A DNA stretch of 64,000 nucleotides from Bacillus xiapuensis (GTDB taxonomy: Bacteria > Bacillota > Bacilli > Bacillales > Domibacillaceae): NCBI RefSeq assembly GCF_002797355.1, contig NZ_KZ454939.1, positions 901,828 through 965,827 of the forward strand, given 5' to 3'. Shown piece after piece: positions 1 to 9,013 of the stretch. Numbering within the stretch: the first letter of the stretch is position 1; each line of letters starts with the position of its first letter. Under the pieces are notes generated by a model. That model searched no databases and was not told the origin of the DNA. It worked only from the letters and a program-made list of their open reading frames with translations. A program made the position numbers and the translations under genes.

Positions 1-132
1 GCTGTTCCAGAAGAAATGAGAAGTAAGATGGGAATAACCGATCAGCTGATCCGTCTTTCTGTCGGGTTGGAAGCCAAACAAGATATTTGGCAGGACCTTG
101 AGCGCGCCCTAAATGCTTTCCAAAAAGGATGA
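1..132 (+). CDS. C-terminal end of a trans-sulfuration PLP enzyme (partial)
   Basis: Frame 1 is open from the window edge to a TGA at 130-132 and gives 43 residues. It contains LIRLSVGLE followed by a D..DLE.AL pattern, the usual C-terminus of the Cys/Met metabolism PLP family (cystathionine gamma-synthase, gamma-lyase, methionine gamma-lyase). The same ending occurs in the metI and metC products further along this window. The active-site lysine lies outside the window, so the exact reaction cannot be assigned. A hairpin follows about 85 nt downstream. Confidence 0.75.
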   Translation, partial: AVPEEMRSKMGITDQLIRLSVGLEAKQDIWQDLERALNAFQKG

Positions 133-215
133 CTTCATGGAAATAAGAATGGTACTGCTCTCACTTAACGCCCTTACAAGCTGTTTGAAGCGGAATTCCT
201 TTGCCGGGAACGGAT

Positions 216-266
216 AAAGAGACATTTAAGCGCTAAGCTTCTAGCAGCCGGCTGTCTCTTTTCTGT
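216..266 (+). terminator. Possible terminator after the trans-sulfuration gene
   Basis: AAAGAGACA at 216-224 is inverted as TGTCTCTTT about 30 nt later and is followed by TTCTGTT. The loop is long and contains a further AGCGCT palindrome. The T tract is poor, so this is only a moderate candidate. Confidence 0.4.
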
Positions 267-311
267 TCAACGACGGATGCTTGTTAGGGGCTAGGTGCTT
301 TACCAGTTGCC

Positions 312-450
312 TTACTGAGTGCTGAATGCGGTTTCATGGCATTCCGGGCAAGGGTGGCAGCCGGTCTTTATCTTTGTCAAGTGTCAGTGTTTCCCTGCAA
401 TTTTCACATGTATATTTGCCTTTTCCCGGAGTTTCGCCTGTATCCGGCAT
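312..450 (-). pseudogene. Small zinc-ribbon protein, frameshifted in its second CxxC knuckle
   Basis: An ATG at 450 follows a strong AGGAGGTGC site. The protein opens MPDTGETPGKGKYTCENC and runs to DRLPP, then leaves frame and stops at 334 after 38 residues. Removing one A/T base pair near 350-351 restores CPECHETAF and a stop at 312, giving a 45-residue protein with two CxxC pairs. That is the layout of the short one-domain zinc-ribbon proteins common in Bacilli. Either the gene is recently inactivated or there is a single-base sequencing error. The function of this family is unknown to me. Confidence 0.7.
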
Positions 451-556
451 AAAAGCACCTCCTGCATGAGTGGATGCTGTTTGTATACCCGTTTTCACCA
501 TTCGGTGAAGTTTATGCAGATATAAGCTGGGAACTGGAGGCCACAACGGCAAATGC

Positions 557-2323
557 CTACTGTTCAGAGGCTTTGCCGCTGTCTTCCATTGTTCTTGGCA
601 GCTGGATGGCGACGGTTGTTCCTTGGCCGAGTTCGGAATGAACGGTCACGCTGGCATCATGGAGAAGCGCAATTTGTCTGGCAATGTTCATTCCTAAGCC
701 AGCCCCTTCAATTCTTTCTTCTGTATTCGTTCCCCGGTAATAACGATCGAATAATTTGTTCACCGTTTCCTCGTCCATTCCAACGCCCGTGTCTTCGATT
801 TGGATGGTAACATACTCAGCGGAAGGAATAATGCGGACGGTGATGGCCGTTCCGCTCGGATTATGCTTAATTGCATTAAAGAGTATATTGTCCATCATGC
901 GTTCAAACCATTTCCTGTCTGCTTCTATTAAAGGGCGGTCGGTCGCCGGATGAAAATGAAATCGATAATCAGAAAGCGTACGGTCAAGAATAAATTTATC
1001 CACAATTGCTTTCAGAAGATGATTGGCTGGGCATATTTCTTTGGAAAGAACGAGTCTGTTGTTTTTTAGCTGAAAGGTCAGAGAAAAGTCTTCTATTAGA
1101 TGCAGCATGTATTCGCCTTTCTCGCGAATCGTTTGTCCCACTTCTTTTAGTTCTTCAGCTGTCCACTGATAATGTCCGCTCTCCAATAAATGGCCGTATC
1201 CTTGAATCGTCGACAGCGGGGTCCGGAGATCATGGGAGATCCCTGTCATCCATTCCTCTCTTGTCTTTTCCAGCTTTGCCCGTTCTTTCACCGACTCGTC
1301 CAGCTTTTCGGTCATGTTATAAAAAGCGTTAATGACTTCCCTATATAAACGGTAACGAGCTTTGACTTTGCCGTTTTTTCGAAAGATTTTTTTTCGTTCT
1401 TTTTTCGTCAGCACTTCATCATATTTTCCCTGTTCCATTCTTTTTAGCCAGCCAGTAAAAAGAAAGAGCGGACGGCCGTAACGGAAACCGTTCCAAAAGG
1501 AGAGAAGCAAAGTAATCAGGAGCGCGATAAACCCGACAAGACCGAAGCCGAGAATATATTCTTCCATTACGGTAATGCTTTGAATCTTATCCTTTTTCTT
1601 TGGTGTGTGTAAAACCCATGTATACCCGCCAGCGGGCACTTGCTGAACAGATATGCTGGTTGAATGGATTCCAGGCATTTGCTTATTGGATAGAATGTCG
1701 AGCGGTTTGTATTGTTGAATGGCCAGCGGCTTTCCGAAAGCTTCGATGATGTCTCCGTTCGGGTTGATAATATGGAGCGTGCCATCTATAGGTTTAAGCC
1801 TTCCTTCAAGCGCTTGTCTCTTTTCTGCTTTGATCCGTCCGCGATCGCTGTAGGCGGCAACGAGATGTTGTAAAGCAGGGAGCTGATCCTTGTAGCCAAC
1901 GAGAAAAACATAAGGCTTATCATAAGTATGGTCCAGTTCCGCTAGCACCTTATAATCGAGAAAACGTTGATTCTTCTCGACTTGCAGCAGATCATTCACA
2001 GAGTATCGCTGCGGCAAATCGGCAGGAGCATTGCTTGATTTAATCACTTTTCCTTGATGATTAACAATTTGCATCCATAAGCCTCTTTTTCGCAATGAAT
2101 GTCGCCATTTCTTCTCATCCAATTCGGCTGAATCATCCTCAATATTTGTCTCCGTGACTAATGCCTCTAATACACCTGCGGGGCCGTTTCTTTTCTGTTC
2201 TTGATCGGTTATATACTGTAATAGCAAGAACAACAGAGCAAACACGAGAATAATTATAGTCACCAATAACGTCAGAAATTGCATGGAAAAGTGAAAAATC
2301 AGCCTTCTTCTTAATCGCTTCAT
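557..2323 (-). CDS. Membrane sensor histidine kinase of a two-component system
   Basis: 588 residues. The N-terminus has one membrane segment (about 14-37), then an extracytoplasmic domain of about 220 residues and a second membrane segment (about 257-278). A linker leads to the HisKA box GISHDLRTPLSTIQGY with the phosphorylated His at about 364. The ATPase domain shows NILFNAIKHN (N box), EDTGVGM (G1) and GAGLGMNIA (G2). The start overlaps the stop of the response-regulator gene by 4 nt (ATGA), so the two are translationally coupled. The sensed signal cannot be read from the sequence. The annotation as a functional kinase is secure; its pathway is not. Confidence 0.95.
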   Translation of the reverse strand: MKRLRRRLIFHFSMQFLTLLVTIIILVFALLFLLLQYITDQEQKRNGPAGVLEALVTETNIEDDSAELDEKKWRHSLRKRGLWMQIVNHQGKVIKSSNAPADLPQRYSVNDLLQVEKNQRFLDYKVLAELDHTYDKPYVFLVGYKDQLPALQHLVAAYSDRGRIKAEKRQALEGRLKPIDGTLHIINPNGDIIEAFGKPLAIQQYKPLDILSNKQMPGIHSTSISVQQVPAGGYTWVLHTPKKKDKIQSITVMEEYILGFGLVGFIALLITLLLSFWNGFRYGRPLFLFTGWLKRMEQGKYDEVLTKKERKKIFRKNGKVKARYRLYREVINAFYNMTEKLDESVKERAKLEKTREEWMTGISHDLRTPLSTIQGYGHLLESGHYQWTAEELKEVGQTIREKGEYMLHLIEDFSLTFQLKNNRLVLSKEICPANHLLKAIVDKFILDRTLSDYRFHFHPATDRPLIEADRKWFERMMDNILFNAIKHNPSGTAITVRIIPSAEYVTIQIEDTGVGMDEETVNKLFDRYYRGTNTEERIEGAGLGMNIARQIALLHDASVTVHSELGQGTTVAIQLPRTMEDSGKASEQ

Positions 2324-3033
2324 TTTTCATCCCTCTGGACGAGCTTGTATCCGAGACCGCGAACCGTCAAGAGGAATTGCGGATGGCTGGGATCCTCCTC
2401 GATTCGTTCTCTAATCCGTCTGATATGAACAGAGACTGTATTATCATCTACAAAATGATCTGCACCCCACACGGCTTCAAGCAGCTCGGCCTTAGAAAAG
2501 ACTCTGTTTGGATGCTTGCAGAAATACAGGAGAAGCAAATACACTTGTGTCGGACAAGAAATGGCTTTTCCTTCGACGAATACTTCTCCGCGTTCTTCAT
2601 CGACTGTAAATCTTCCAAAGTGATATTTCGTTTTCCTGGGAGCTGGCGCTGCCGTTGCCGCCTTGGCGTTTCTTCGGAAATACGCTTTGATCCTTGCGGC
2701 AATTTCCAGCGGATTAAATGGCTTCGTGACATAATCATCTCCGCCGATAGCAAAACCAGTTAATACATCTAAATCCGATACCTTCGCTGTTAAAAATAGA
2801 ATATAGGCTTCTGAGATTTCGCGGATCTTCGGACAAATTTCAAATCCGCTCTGATCGGGAAGCATGACGTCCAGCACAATCACATTTATGGTGTGCTTCT
2901 TTAAGATCGCTAACGCTTCTCTTGCGGTGTAAGCGGTATAAATTTGACTAAACCCTTCTTTTCTAAGTACCGTTTCGATCATTTTAACAATCGCTTTTTC
3001 ATCGTCTACAAGCAAAATATTTCTCGTTTCCAT
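2320..3033 (-). CDS. OmpR-family response regulator, partner of the adjacent kinase
   Basis: 237 residues. The receiver domain (about 5-118) has the acidic pair DDE at 10-12, phosphoacceptor D55 in VIVLDVMLP, and DDYVTKPF carrying the conserved Lys. The C-terminal winged helix (about 135-233) ends with the typical VRGLGYKL. It is the first gene of a leftward operon with the histidine kinase (4-nt overlap) and is divergent from the DUF418 gene; the 154-bp gap between them should hold both promoters. The regulated genes are unknown. The DUF418 neighbour is one guess from proximity only. Confidence 0.95.
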   Translation of the reverse strand: METRNILLVDDEKAIVKMIETVLRKEGFSQIYTAYTAREALAILKKHTINVIVLDVMLPDQSGFEICPKIREISEAYILFLTAKVSDLDVLTGFAIGGDDYVTKPFNPLEIAARIKAYFRRNAKAATAAPAPRKTKYHFGRFTVDEERGEVFVEGKAISCPTQVYLLLLYFCKHPNRVFSKAELLEAVWGADHFVDDNTVSVHIRRIRERIEEDPSHPQFLLTVRGLGYKLVQRDEK

Positions 3034-3187
3034 CTACTTATACACCTCGTTCAACATCTTAACATACTGACATTACGGGAACTTGAACAATTCTTAAAAA
3101 GTTAATCGAATGTTCATCTGCTGTTTCTATTCCAGAAAAGCTGAAGCTGTATATTGATTGTAATCAACTTTAAGCGAGGGATCGATT

Positions 3188-4387
3188 ATGAATACATATC
3201 GCGTGTCCGCAATGGACGGTTTGAGAGGATTCAGCTTATTAGGCATTTTGCTGGCGAACATGCTGATCTTCCAATACGGTATTTTTGGGAAAGACGAAAT
3301 TCACTTCTTTTCTTTATCTCCGGCGGAATTAGGCGCTTATAAAGCGGTCAAAGTGTTAGTGGAAGGCAGCTTCATGCCGATATTCACTTTTTTATTCGGT
3401 TATTCCATGATTAAAATGAAAGAAAGCCTGGAGAGAAAAGGAGCGAAAGTGAATCGTCACTTTATTCGCCGCTTCTTCTTTTTGTTGGCGCTTGGGATTT
3501 TGCATTCCACGTTTTTATGGGAAGGAGATATTCTGGTTTTTTACGGGATGATGGGCTTTTTTCTCTTAGTGCTTTTAAATCGTCAGAAAAAGACTTTAAT
3601 GATTTGGGGGATCATTCTATTTCTTTTGACGCCGTTTATCGGATATGGGCAGTTGGAGGAGACTCCAAAAGAAAAGGAGAGAATGACTAATTATCTGGAA
3701 ACGACACAGTCTGTTTACGGCAGCGGCGATTATATGGAGATTAAAGATCACCGGAATAATGAAGATCCGTTAGGCTATCCGGATTATATGTACTTAGTGC
3801 TTATTATAATCGCGCCAATCGTTCATTTGCCGCTGTTTTTATTTGGTATGCATGCGGCCAAGAATAACCGATTTGCCGAGCCGTTAAAGGAGAGAGCAAT
3901 ATACATCAGGTCGGTGTTTCTATTCCTGCCTGCTGGCCTGGCGCTGAAAATTGCTGCTGTTGCCTTTCCTGAAACCGATTGGGCGGGAGTGTACGAATTT
4001 ATGGGAGCTGGACTATTGTCGCTCGGGTACATTTATGCTTTTGCCTGCTTGTATACTAAACAGACGAAAGGGCTGTTTCCTTCCGCTTTTGAATACATCG
4101 GCAAGCTTTCGCTGACGAATTATTTAATGCAAACCGTGATTTGTACAACAATTTTTTATGGGTACGGTCTTGGGATGTTTGGCAAGCTGGGCGTGCTGGC
4201 TGGGATTATGCTGGCCCTTGTTATTTATGCAGCGCAAGTGGCTGTCAGCTATCTTTATTTGAAGAAATATAAGAGAGGCCCGCTGGAAATCCTGCTTCGA
4301 ATGTGGACGAATTTTTCTTGGAATGGCCAAATCAAGGAGAAAAAAGGGCACTTTTCCGGAAAGTCTGCAAGTATGAAGGCGATGTAA
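3188..4387 (+). CDS. DUF418 (YeiB-like) multi-spanning membrane protein
   Basis: 399 residues with about nine or ten hydrophobic segments. The N-terminus SAMDGLRGFSLLGILLANM is the DUF418/YeiB signature, and GKLSLTNYLMQ near residue 310 marks the C-terminal DUF418 domain. An ATG at 3188 follows GAGGGATCGATT. The family is related in fold to membrane acyltransferases, but no substrate is established for this protein. It is divergent from a two-component system, which may control it (inference). A short hydrophobic frame starts 13 nt after its stop. Confidence 0.88.
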   Translation: MNTYRVSAMDGLRGFSLLGILLANMLIFQYGIFGKDEIHFFSLSPAELGAYKAVKVLVEGSFMPIFTFLFGYSMIKMKESLERKGAKVNRHFIRRFFFLLALGILHSTFLWEGDILVFYGMMGFFLLVLLNRQKKTLMIWGIILFLLTPFIGYGQLEETPKEKERMTNYLETTQSVYGSGDYMEIKDHRNNEDPLGYPDYMYLVLIIIAPIVHLPLFLFGMHAAKNNRFAEPLKERAIYIRSVFLFLPAGLALKIAAVAFPETDWAGVYEFMGAGLLSLGYIYAFACLYTKQTKGLFPSAFEYIGKLSLTNYLMQTVICTTIFYGYGLGMFGKLGVLAGIMLALVIYAAQVAVSYLYLKKYKRGPLEILLRMWTNFSWNGQIKEKKGHFSGKSASMKAM

Positions 4388-4399
4388 GCGGAGGTGCCG

Positions 4400-4537
4400 A
4401 TGTTCCTGGGTGTCATGCTGGCCATGATAAGGATCATGAGAGAAATCATCGGGTTCGCCTCTTTGAGAAGTCTGTTTATTCAAGGACTTCTGCTGGCTTT
4501 GCTTGCGCTTTCACTTGCTGGAGCGGAGAAAGAATAG
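4400..4537 (+). CDS. Candidate 45-residue hydrophobic peptide gene
   Basis: An ATG at 4400 lies 4 nt after GGAGGT (4390-4395) and only 13 nt past the DUF418 stop. The frame reads MFLGVMLAMIRIMREIIGF, then a leucine/alanine-rich stretch and AGAEKE before TAG. The length, ribosome site and position suggest a small membrane protein translated from the same transcript. No family is recognised, and a chance frame is possible. Confidence 0.35.
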   Translation: MFLGVMLAMIRIMREIIGFASLRSLFIQGLLLALLALSLAGAEKE

Positions 4538-4851
4538 TGCCCTAAGGCCGTTTCGATGGGGAACTGAATGGTTTTTTACAAACAAATAGTCTGAACAGCT
4601 CATGTATCCCGCCAATAACGTGCTGCGACGTTAGTGTTTATCTTCTTTCCAGCAGGGGGGAGGAACGTACTTCCCTTCTGTTGGAAGGGGTATTTTAGGG
4701 AAAAAATCGCTTTGGTTTTCTATGGATCTATAGATTTTAGGAGATAGTCCGATGTTTTCCGACAAAATAGGCTGATTTCATTTCCATATTACACTATAAA
4801 AGCGATATAATAGTAAATGTGAAATTGATAAGTTAAAGCGGGGAACAGGCA
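4538..4851. other. Intergenic, no gene seen; promoter end near 4806
   Basis: No convincing frame or RNA was found. A TATAAT hexamer at 4806-4811 sits 40 nt before the next start codon and is the likely -10 of the following gene. Its -35 region is weak. Confidence 0.5.
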
Positions 4852-5547
4852 ATGAAAAAGAGAAAGAGGAAAGTAATATTGGCCGGGCTCATTATACTCA
4901 TTTTTCTGAGCGGTTTCACTTATTCCTATTTTAAAGGGACGCCTTGGAAGAAAAGGCAAGTTGCCAAGGAACTTGAGCGATATCTGGAAGAACGCTACGA
5001 GCAATCTTTTGTTTTGAAAAGCACTTTTTTTAATGCGGAAGAACGGCAATACGGGGCGGTCTTTTCACCGAAGAATGATCAGTCGATGGCTTTTAATGCG
5101 CGGGAGGACGGAGAGAAGCAGACCTATTCAGATGACTACCCGGAAGGTGTGTGGCAGCGGGAATTTCAAGAGGATATTGAATCTGCAGTCAGAAAGAATT
5201 TTCCAAATATGACGGATTGGTTTGTCGGTACAGCCTATGGTCAAAGTGCTGAGCTGGTCAAAGGTCCTGCGATTCCAACTTATCAAGAGGCCGGTGCTTA
5301 TGTGTGGGTGGATGTTATGAATACGGGGGAATTTTATGATTCTGCTTGGCAATGGGAGAAAATATTTCAGCTGGTGAAAGCCGCGCAGCAATTAACGCCT
5401 GTCGCTGAAGTATCCGTCTCTTTCGATGAAAAGCAAGACCCTAACGAAGAGGCAGAGGTGTATATTTCCTGCATGCCAGCAGAAGCACTTCAAGTAAAGA
5501 GCGTTCAACATGCAAAAAAAGCCTGTGAGGTTACGCGTTTTGAATAA
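4852..5547 (+). CDS. Membrane-anchored protein of unknown function, perhaps YfjL-like
   Basis: 231 residues. A basic start MKKRKRK is followed by a hydrophobic stretch (about 8-26) that looks like an uncleaved anchor. The remaining 200 residues are soluble, acidic and probably outside the membrane. Features include TPWKKRQVAKELERYLEER near the anchor and YSDDYPEGVWQREF around residue 95. The arrangement recalls the YfjL-like group of Bacillus proteins, but I cannot confirm this by eye. It has a moderate ribosome site (GGGGAACAGG) and a TATAAT upstream, so it is probably transcribed alone. No catalytic motif is visible. Confidence 0.7.
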   Translation: MKKRKRKVILAGLIILIFLSGFTYSYFKGTPWKKRQVAKELERYLEERYEQSFVLKSTFFNAEERQYGAVFSPKNDQSMAFNAREDGEKQTYSDDYPEGVWQREFQEDIESAVRKNFPNMTDWFVGTAYGQSAELVKGPAIPTYQEAGAYVWVDVMNTGEFYDSAWQWEKIFQLVKAAQQLTPVAEVSVSFDEKQDPNEEAEVYISCMPAEALQVKSVQHAKKACEVTRFE

Positions 5548-5704
5548 AATACAAAAAGGCAGCAGCTTGGTTTAAGACGATGCTGATCAAGAAATAGATC
5601 TCCGCGTCGCTTGACTGTTCATTGTTCAAGCGCACACTTACAAAGCACGGAATGAATAAGAGGATGTCCAGAAAGAGATGGCTCATCCTAAATAGTGAAG
5701 ACAT

Positions 5705-5750
5705 TAAAGCCCAAGAATGCTGTTAAATCAACATTCTTGGGCTTTAATTT
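5705..5750 (+). terminator. Hairpin with 14-bp stem
   Basis: AAAGCCCAAGAATG at about 5706-5719 is perfectly inverted at 5732-5745 and followed by AATTTTGG. It is a likely intrinsic terminator for the membrane-anchored gene, although about 160 nt past its stop. Confidence 0.6.
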
Positions 5751-5981
5751 TGGATATATATTAGCCGGAATGGCGCTTTTTAGACAGCCCCTTGTTTTCA
5801 ATTATTCTGCTTAGTATGAGTTACTTGACTTGCCCGGTTCGCGGAATAGTAAGTGAAGATTATGGACACCACTTACAAAAATACCTAAATGTCTTCATTG
5901 TTCACAGCTGCATAAATGCCGCTCAGGGCTGCTAAATGATCAAAAACAAATCCAGCCATTGATTAATAATCTTGTTAAAAT
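5751..5981. other. Intergenic stretch without recognisable features
   Basis: Together with 5548-5704 this is part of a gene-poor 500-bp gap. Only very short frames are present, none with a ribosome site. Confidence 0.5.
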
Positions 5982-6016
5982 AAAGGAAACCCCGTTTATC
6001 TGCGGAGTTTCCTTTC
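5982..6016 (-). terminator. Terminator of the DUF4177 gene
   Basis: AAAGGAAAC and GTTTCCTTT form a stem of about 13 bp with one mismatch. Read leftwards it is followed by ATTTTAAC, which fits termination of the gene ending at 6056. Confidence 0.6.
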
Positions 6017-6055
6017 ATTCTTCACAAAGTCCTGTTAGTTACGTGCTGAAAATGG

Positions 6056-6265
6056 TTACTGTTCAGTCTGCTGCTGCAAAGGTTTCTCAAAGATTAGTTC
6101 GTAATAAGTACCTGCTGCGACACCTGAAGTTACAAAGTCAGGAGAGAACACTTGAATAAAACGCCATCCTTGCTCTGCGTGGCTTTGAATTACTTCTCGA
6201 TAGTCTTTATTAGGCTTACCAGATAATTTTTTAAACTCTATTTTAACGAACTTGTATTCAAACAT
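6056..6265 (-). CDS. DUF4177 small protein
   Basis: 69 residues from an ATG at 6265 placed 8 nt after AAAGGAGAT. A start 30 nt further upstream has no ribosome site. The sequence MFEYKFVKIEFK, EVIQSHAEQGWRFIQVFSP and YYELIFEKP matches the short DUF4177 domain, which is widespread in Firmicutes and of unknown role. It is a soluble, single-domain protein with its own terminator, and is probably monocistronic. Confidence 0.85.
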   Translation of the reverse strand: MFEYKFVKIEFKKLSGKPNKDYREVIQSHAEQGWRFIQVFSPDFVTSGVAAGTYYELIFEKPLQQQTEQ

Positions 6266-6446
6266 TTTATTTAATCTCCTTTTAAAAAGTTTCAAATAAC
6301 TCGTATTAGAAGCATCATTGTTCTATTTAACAGAGACTATTCATAAGAGGCATTCTCTGGCTCTTTCAAACAGTTTGCGGGGGAGAGGCGCCTCCAATAT
6401 TTCGGTGTGTTCATCCTTCATGCCCTTCCTTGTAAAATGCTTTGTA

Positions 6447-7541
6447 TTAGTTCTTGTTAGGGTTTATTTTATTGGACAGCTGCATGTTTTCTGCTTGTTG
6501 GATTAGTGTTTCTGTTGTTACATCAGGGTTCATCGGGAGGATAACATAGCGCAAACCGTCTTCGTCCCAGCTGACGGAATCAATTTCTTCCATCACTTCT
6601 GCCTTTTGTCCGCGGACCATGACCCCTTTAGTCGTATCCAGTTCGCTTCCTTCTCCAGCAGGAGTGGGAAAGATGCTTAGCGATGCGTAAGGCACTTGGT
6701 TCTTTTTAAATTCAATATTGACTTCTGTCCGCTTGATTTCACCTGTTAACTGATCTGCGGTTATAGAAGAAGGCTGAGCAGCTGTGTTAGGGAACATTAA
6801 GAATGGTTTGCCCAAATGTTTTCCTGCTTCTTCTATCGTTAGAGCTTTTCCTTGCTGTTCATCCGCTGATTCGATTGCTACTCCCTTTGGGATATCCAAA
6901 GTAAATGTATTCTTCTTAAAAGAAGGGGAGAAATCGATATCTTTGTAGGTTATCACAGAGCGTCTGTTTTCACTTTTTGTTTCTGTTTTAATAACAAACC
7001 ATGTTTTTGTGTCAATCCAAAGATCGGTTTGGCCGATTAAGGTTTTTTTCGATTTCGGCTCTAATTTAAGATGCGGAGTTTGAAAGCCGTTTATTTTTTC
7101 CGCTCCGACTGTCTTTTGATTATGGGTTTTTTTCATAGCCTTGAGCAGGTTAATGACTTGGTCTTTTTGAGAGTTTGGCTCATTTGAAGCTGATATATCC
7201 AGTTTGAAAGCTTTTCCCGTGGCTTCATCGTAAGAGATTAGCTGTTTGCCATTATTAAGAGCCATGGTTGCGTCATGAGTCACTTTGTTCAGGCCGATCG
7301 TTTTTATTTGCCCCTTCTTGTTGACATATTCTTTTAATGTCGAGTGCTCGACTAATTTGTCGGCTTCATATACTTTCATTTCCATTTCGGCACTGTAGGA
7401 TTTAGGGGTTTGTTCCGTTTCAATGACGCGCTCAATCAGTTCATCAGCTGATACCGCTGTCTGATTATTGGCGCACCCCGTTATGGCACTTAGCATGATA
7501 GCGGAGCTTAAGCCGATGACAGTCCAAGTTTTTTTCTTCAT
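6447..7541 (-). CDS. LolA-like lipoprotein encoded with a two-component system
   Basis: 364 residues from an ATG at 7541 that overlaps the kinase stop by one base (TAATG). A signal peptide leads to a lipobox with Cys23 (SAITGCANN), so the protein is anchored on the outer face of the membrane. Residues 30-230 resemble the LolA/LppX beta fold seen in Bacillus proteins that also contain DUF4367-like C-terminal parts: YSAEMEMKVYE, then strand-rich sequence with WIDTKTWFVIKTE. Translational coupling to the kinase suggests the lipoprotein helps sensing or belongs to the response; this is inference. The substrate is unknown. Confidence 0.75.
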   Translation of the reverse strand: MKKKTWTVIGLSSAIMLSAITGCANNQTAVSADELIERVIETEQTPKSYSAEMEMKVYEADKLVEHSTLKEYVNKKGQIKTIGLNKVTHDATMALNNGKQLISYDEATGKAFKLDISASNEPNSQKDQVINLLKAMKKTHNQKTVGAEKINGFQTPHLKLEPKSKKTLIGQTDLWIDTKTWFVIKTETKSENRRSVITYKDIDFSPSFKKNTFTLDIPKGVAIESADEQQGKALTIEEAGKHLGKPFLMFPNTAAQPSSITADQLTGEIKRTEVNIEFKKNQVPYASLSIFPTPAGEGSELDTTKGVMVRGQKAEVMEEIDSVSWDEDGLRYVILPMNPDVTTETLIQQAENMQLSNKINPNKN

Positions 7542-9013
7542 TATGATTCCTCTTTTCTGTTGTTTGTTGTAATCGCACAAGCTACTAAAGTTCCCATGCC
7601 TGCTTCCGACCAAAGGGAAATGGAGCCTCCGTGCATTTTAATCAGCATTTTAGCAATACTCAGTCCTAATCCTGAGCTTCCTTTTGTCCGCGCATGCTCC
7701 CCCTGAAAGAAGGGCTCAAAAATCTTGGCTTGCAGCGAGACAGGAATAAAAGGTCCTTCGTTTTGAACAATGATGATGGTTCTTCCATCTCTCCACGAAT
7801 CCAGTTTGCCGGCTATTGGCTGGAATACCCAGCCAGGAAGGGGGCAGTGGCTTTCGATAGCAGCAAGACAAATTTCCCTGTTCTCATTTGTATGACGTAT
7901 GGCATTGAATACGAGATTGTCCATAATCCTGATCATTTGTTTCGGATCTAACCGATAATGTCCGCGGACACATTGTTCGGTTTTTAAATTTATTTTTTTA
8001 TGAGCGCATGGTTCTTCGTAGCCTGACAGCAGCATGTCGAAAAACTCCTCGCCGTCCACATCGGTGGTTTCCAATGTCATGCTGGCAGACTGCAAGGATG
8101 TATAGACAGATAGATCATCCAGCATTCGTTTCATATGCGCTGTTTTATCAAACAGAATTCGCTGATAGTCCCGTTTTTCTTCTTCTGTTAATGCTTGATT
8201 GTAAAACAAGGCTTCTGCATATGCTTGAATCGCGGTTAATGGCGTTTTCAAATCGTGCGAAAGCGCCGCAACGATGTATTCTTTTTCCCGCTGTTTTTGG
8301 GCTAGGAGCCGGTTCGTTTTCACAATCTGCATTCTCATTTGATTAAAATGGGTTATTAATTGACCGATCTCATCTTTACTGGCTGTAAGCGGGGGAAGTG
8401 TTTCCGCTCCGCTGGCAAAGGCTGTCATGTGATCGCTTAGCTTCTCCAGCGGCCTGTTTAACTTCCGGCGCAAGAATATCAAGATGATCCAATAAAGGAT
8501 TCCCATAAAAGAAGCGAGGGAAATCACTAATATCAGTGTGCGGTTTTTCACTCCTTCCACCCATGTCTCCCGGGCGATGGTAATTTCATAAAAGCCAATA
8601 AGTTCACCGCGATGAAGCATGGCTTTCTTGATCGAGTACGAACGCCGATTTTTCTTCAGTTCATTTACATGCTGAAATAATTGATCGCGGTCAGCAAACT
8701 CGATGTTCGTCACTGAAGGGCGCATCGAATCATATAAGATCAGGCCGTCTTTTCTGTAAAGAGTAATTTTCTCGCTATCATGCGTCAGCAGTCTCAGCAG
8801 CGGCCGGTAATATGCAGGCTGATGGATCTGATACAGCTCTTCATCCTGCAGATGGGGTTCAATAGCGGCTATTTGTTTCTCCATCTCTAGGCGTTCCTTT
8901 AAAAAGAGCTGCTCATGGTGGCTATTTAATAGAACGTAAAGAAGATAAAGTGCCGCGATCGGCAAAACCATAGCGGCAAGAAAAACAGTCATCAGCCAAT
9001 ATTTAATTTTCAT
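7541..9013 (-). CDS. Sensor histidine kinase with HAMP linker
   Basis: 490 residues from an ATG at 9013 overlapping the response-regulator stop (ATGA). Membrane segments lie at about 5-28 and 160-180 and enclose an extracytoplasmic sensor domain of about 130 residues. A HAMP-like stretch follows (LNRPLEKLSDHM). The HisKA box AALSHDLKTPLTAIQAY has its His at about 253. The ATPase domain has NLVFNAIRHTNEN and SSGLGLSIAKMLIKMHGG. It is the middle gene of a leftward operon: regulator, kinase, lipoprotein. The stimulus is unknown. Confidence 0.94.
   Translation of the reverse strand: MKIKYWLMTVFLAAMVLPIAALYLLYVLLNSHHEQLFLKERLEMEKQIAAIEPHLQDEELYQIHQPAYYRPLLRLLTHDSEKITLYRKDGLILYDSMRPSVTNIEFADRDQLFQHVNELKKNRRSYSIKKAMLHRGELIGFYEITIARETWVEGVKNRTLILVISLASFMGILYWIILIFLRRKLNRPLEKLSDHMTAFASGAETLPPLTASKDEIGQLITHFNQMRMQIVKTNRLLAQKQREKEYIVAALSHDLKTPLTAIQAYAEALFYNQALTEEEKRDYQRILFDKTAHMKRMLDDLSVYTSLQSASMTLETTDVDGEEFFDMLLSGYEEPCAHKKINLKTEQCVRGHYRLDPKQMIRIMDNLVFNAIRHTNENREICLAAIESHCPLPGWVFQPIAGKLDSWRDGRTIIIVQNEGPFIPVSLQAKIFEPFFQGEHARTKGSSGLGLSIAKMLIKMHGGSISLWSEAGMGTLVACAITTNNRKEES

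Noticed and set aside
5889-5960. Short minus-strand frame of 24 codons (MAGFVFDHLAALSG)
   Set aside because: Protein-like by eye, but too short and without a ribosome site.
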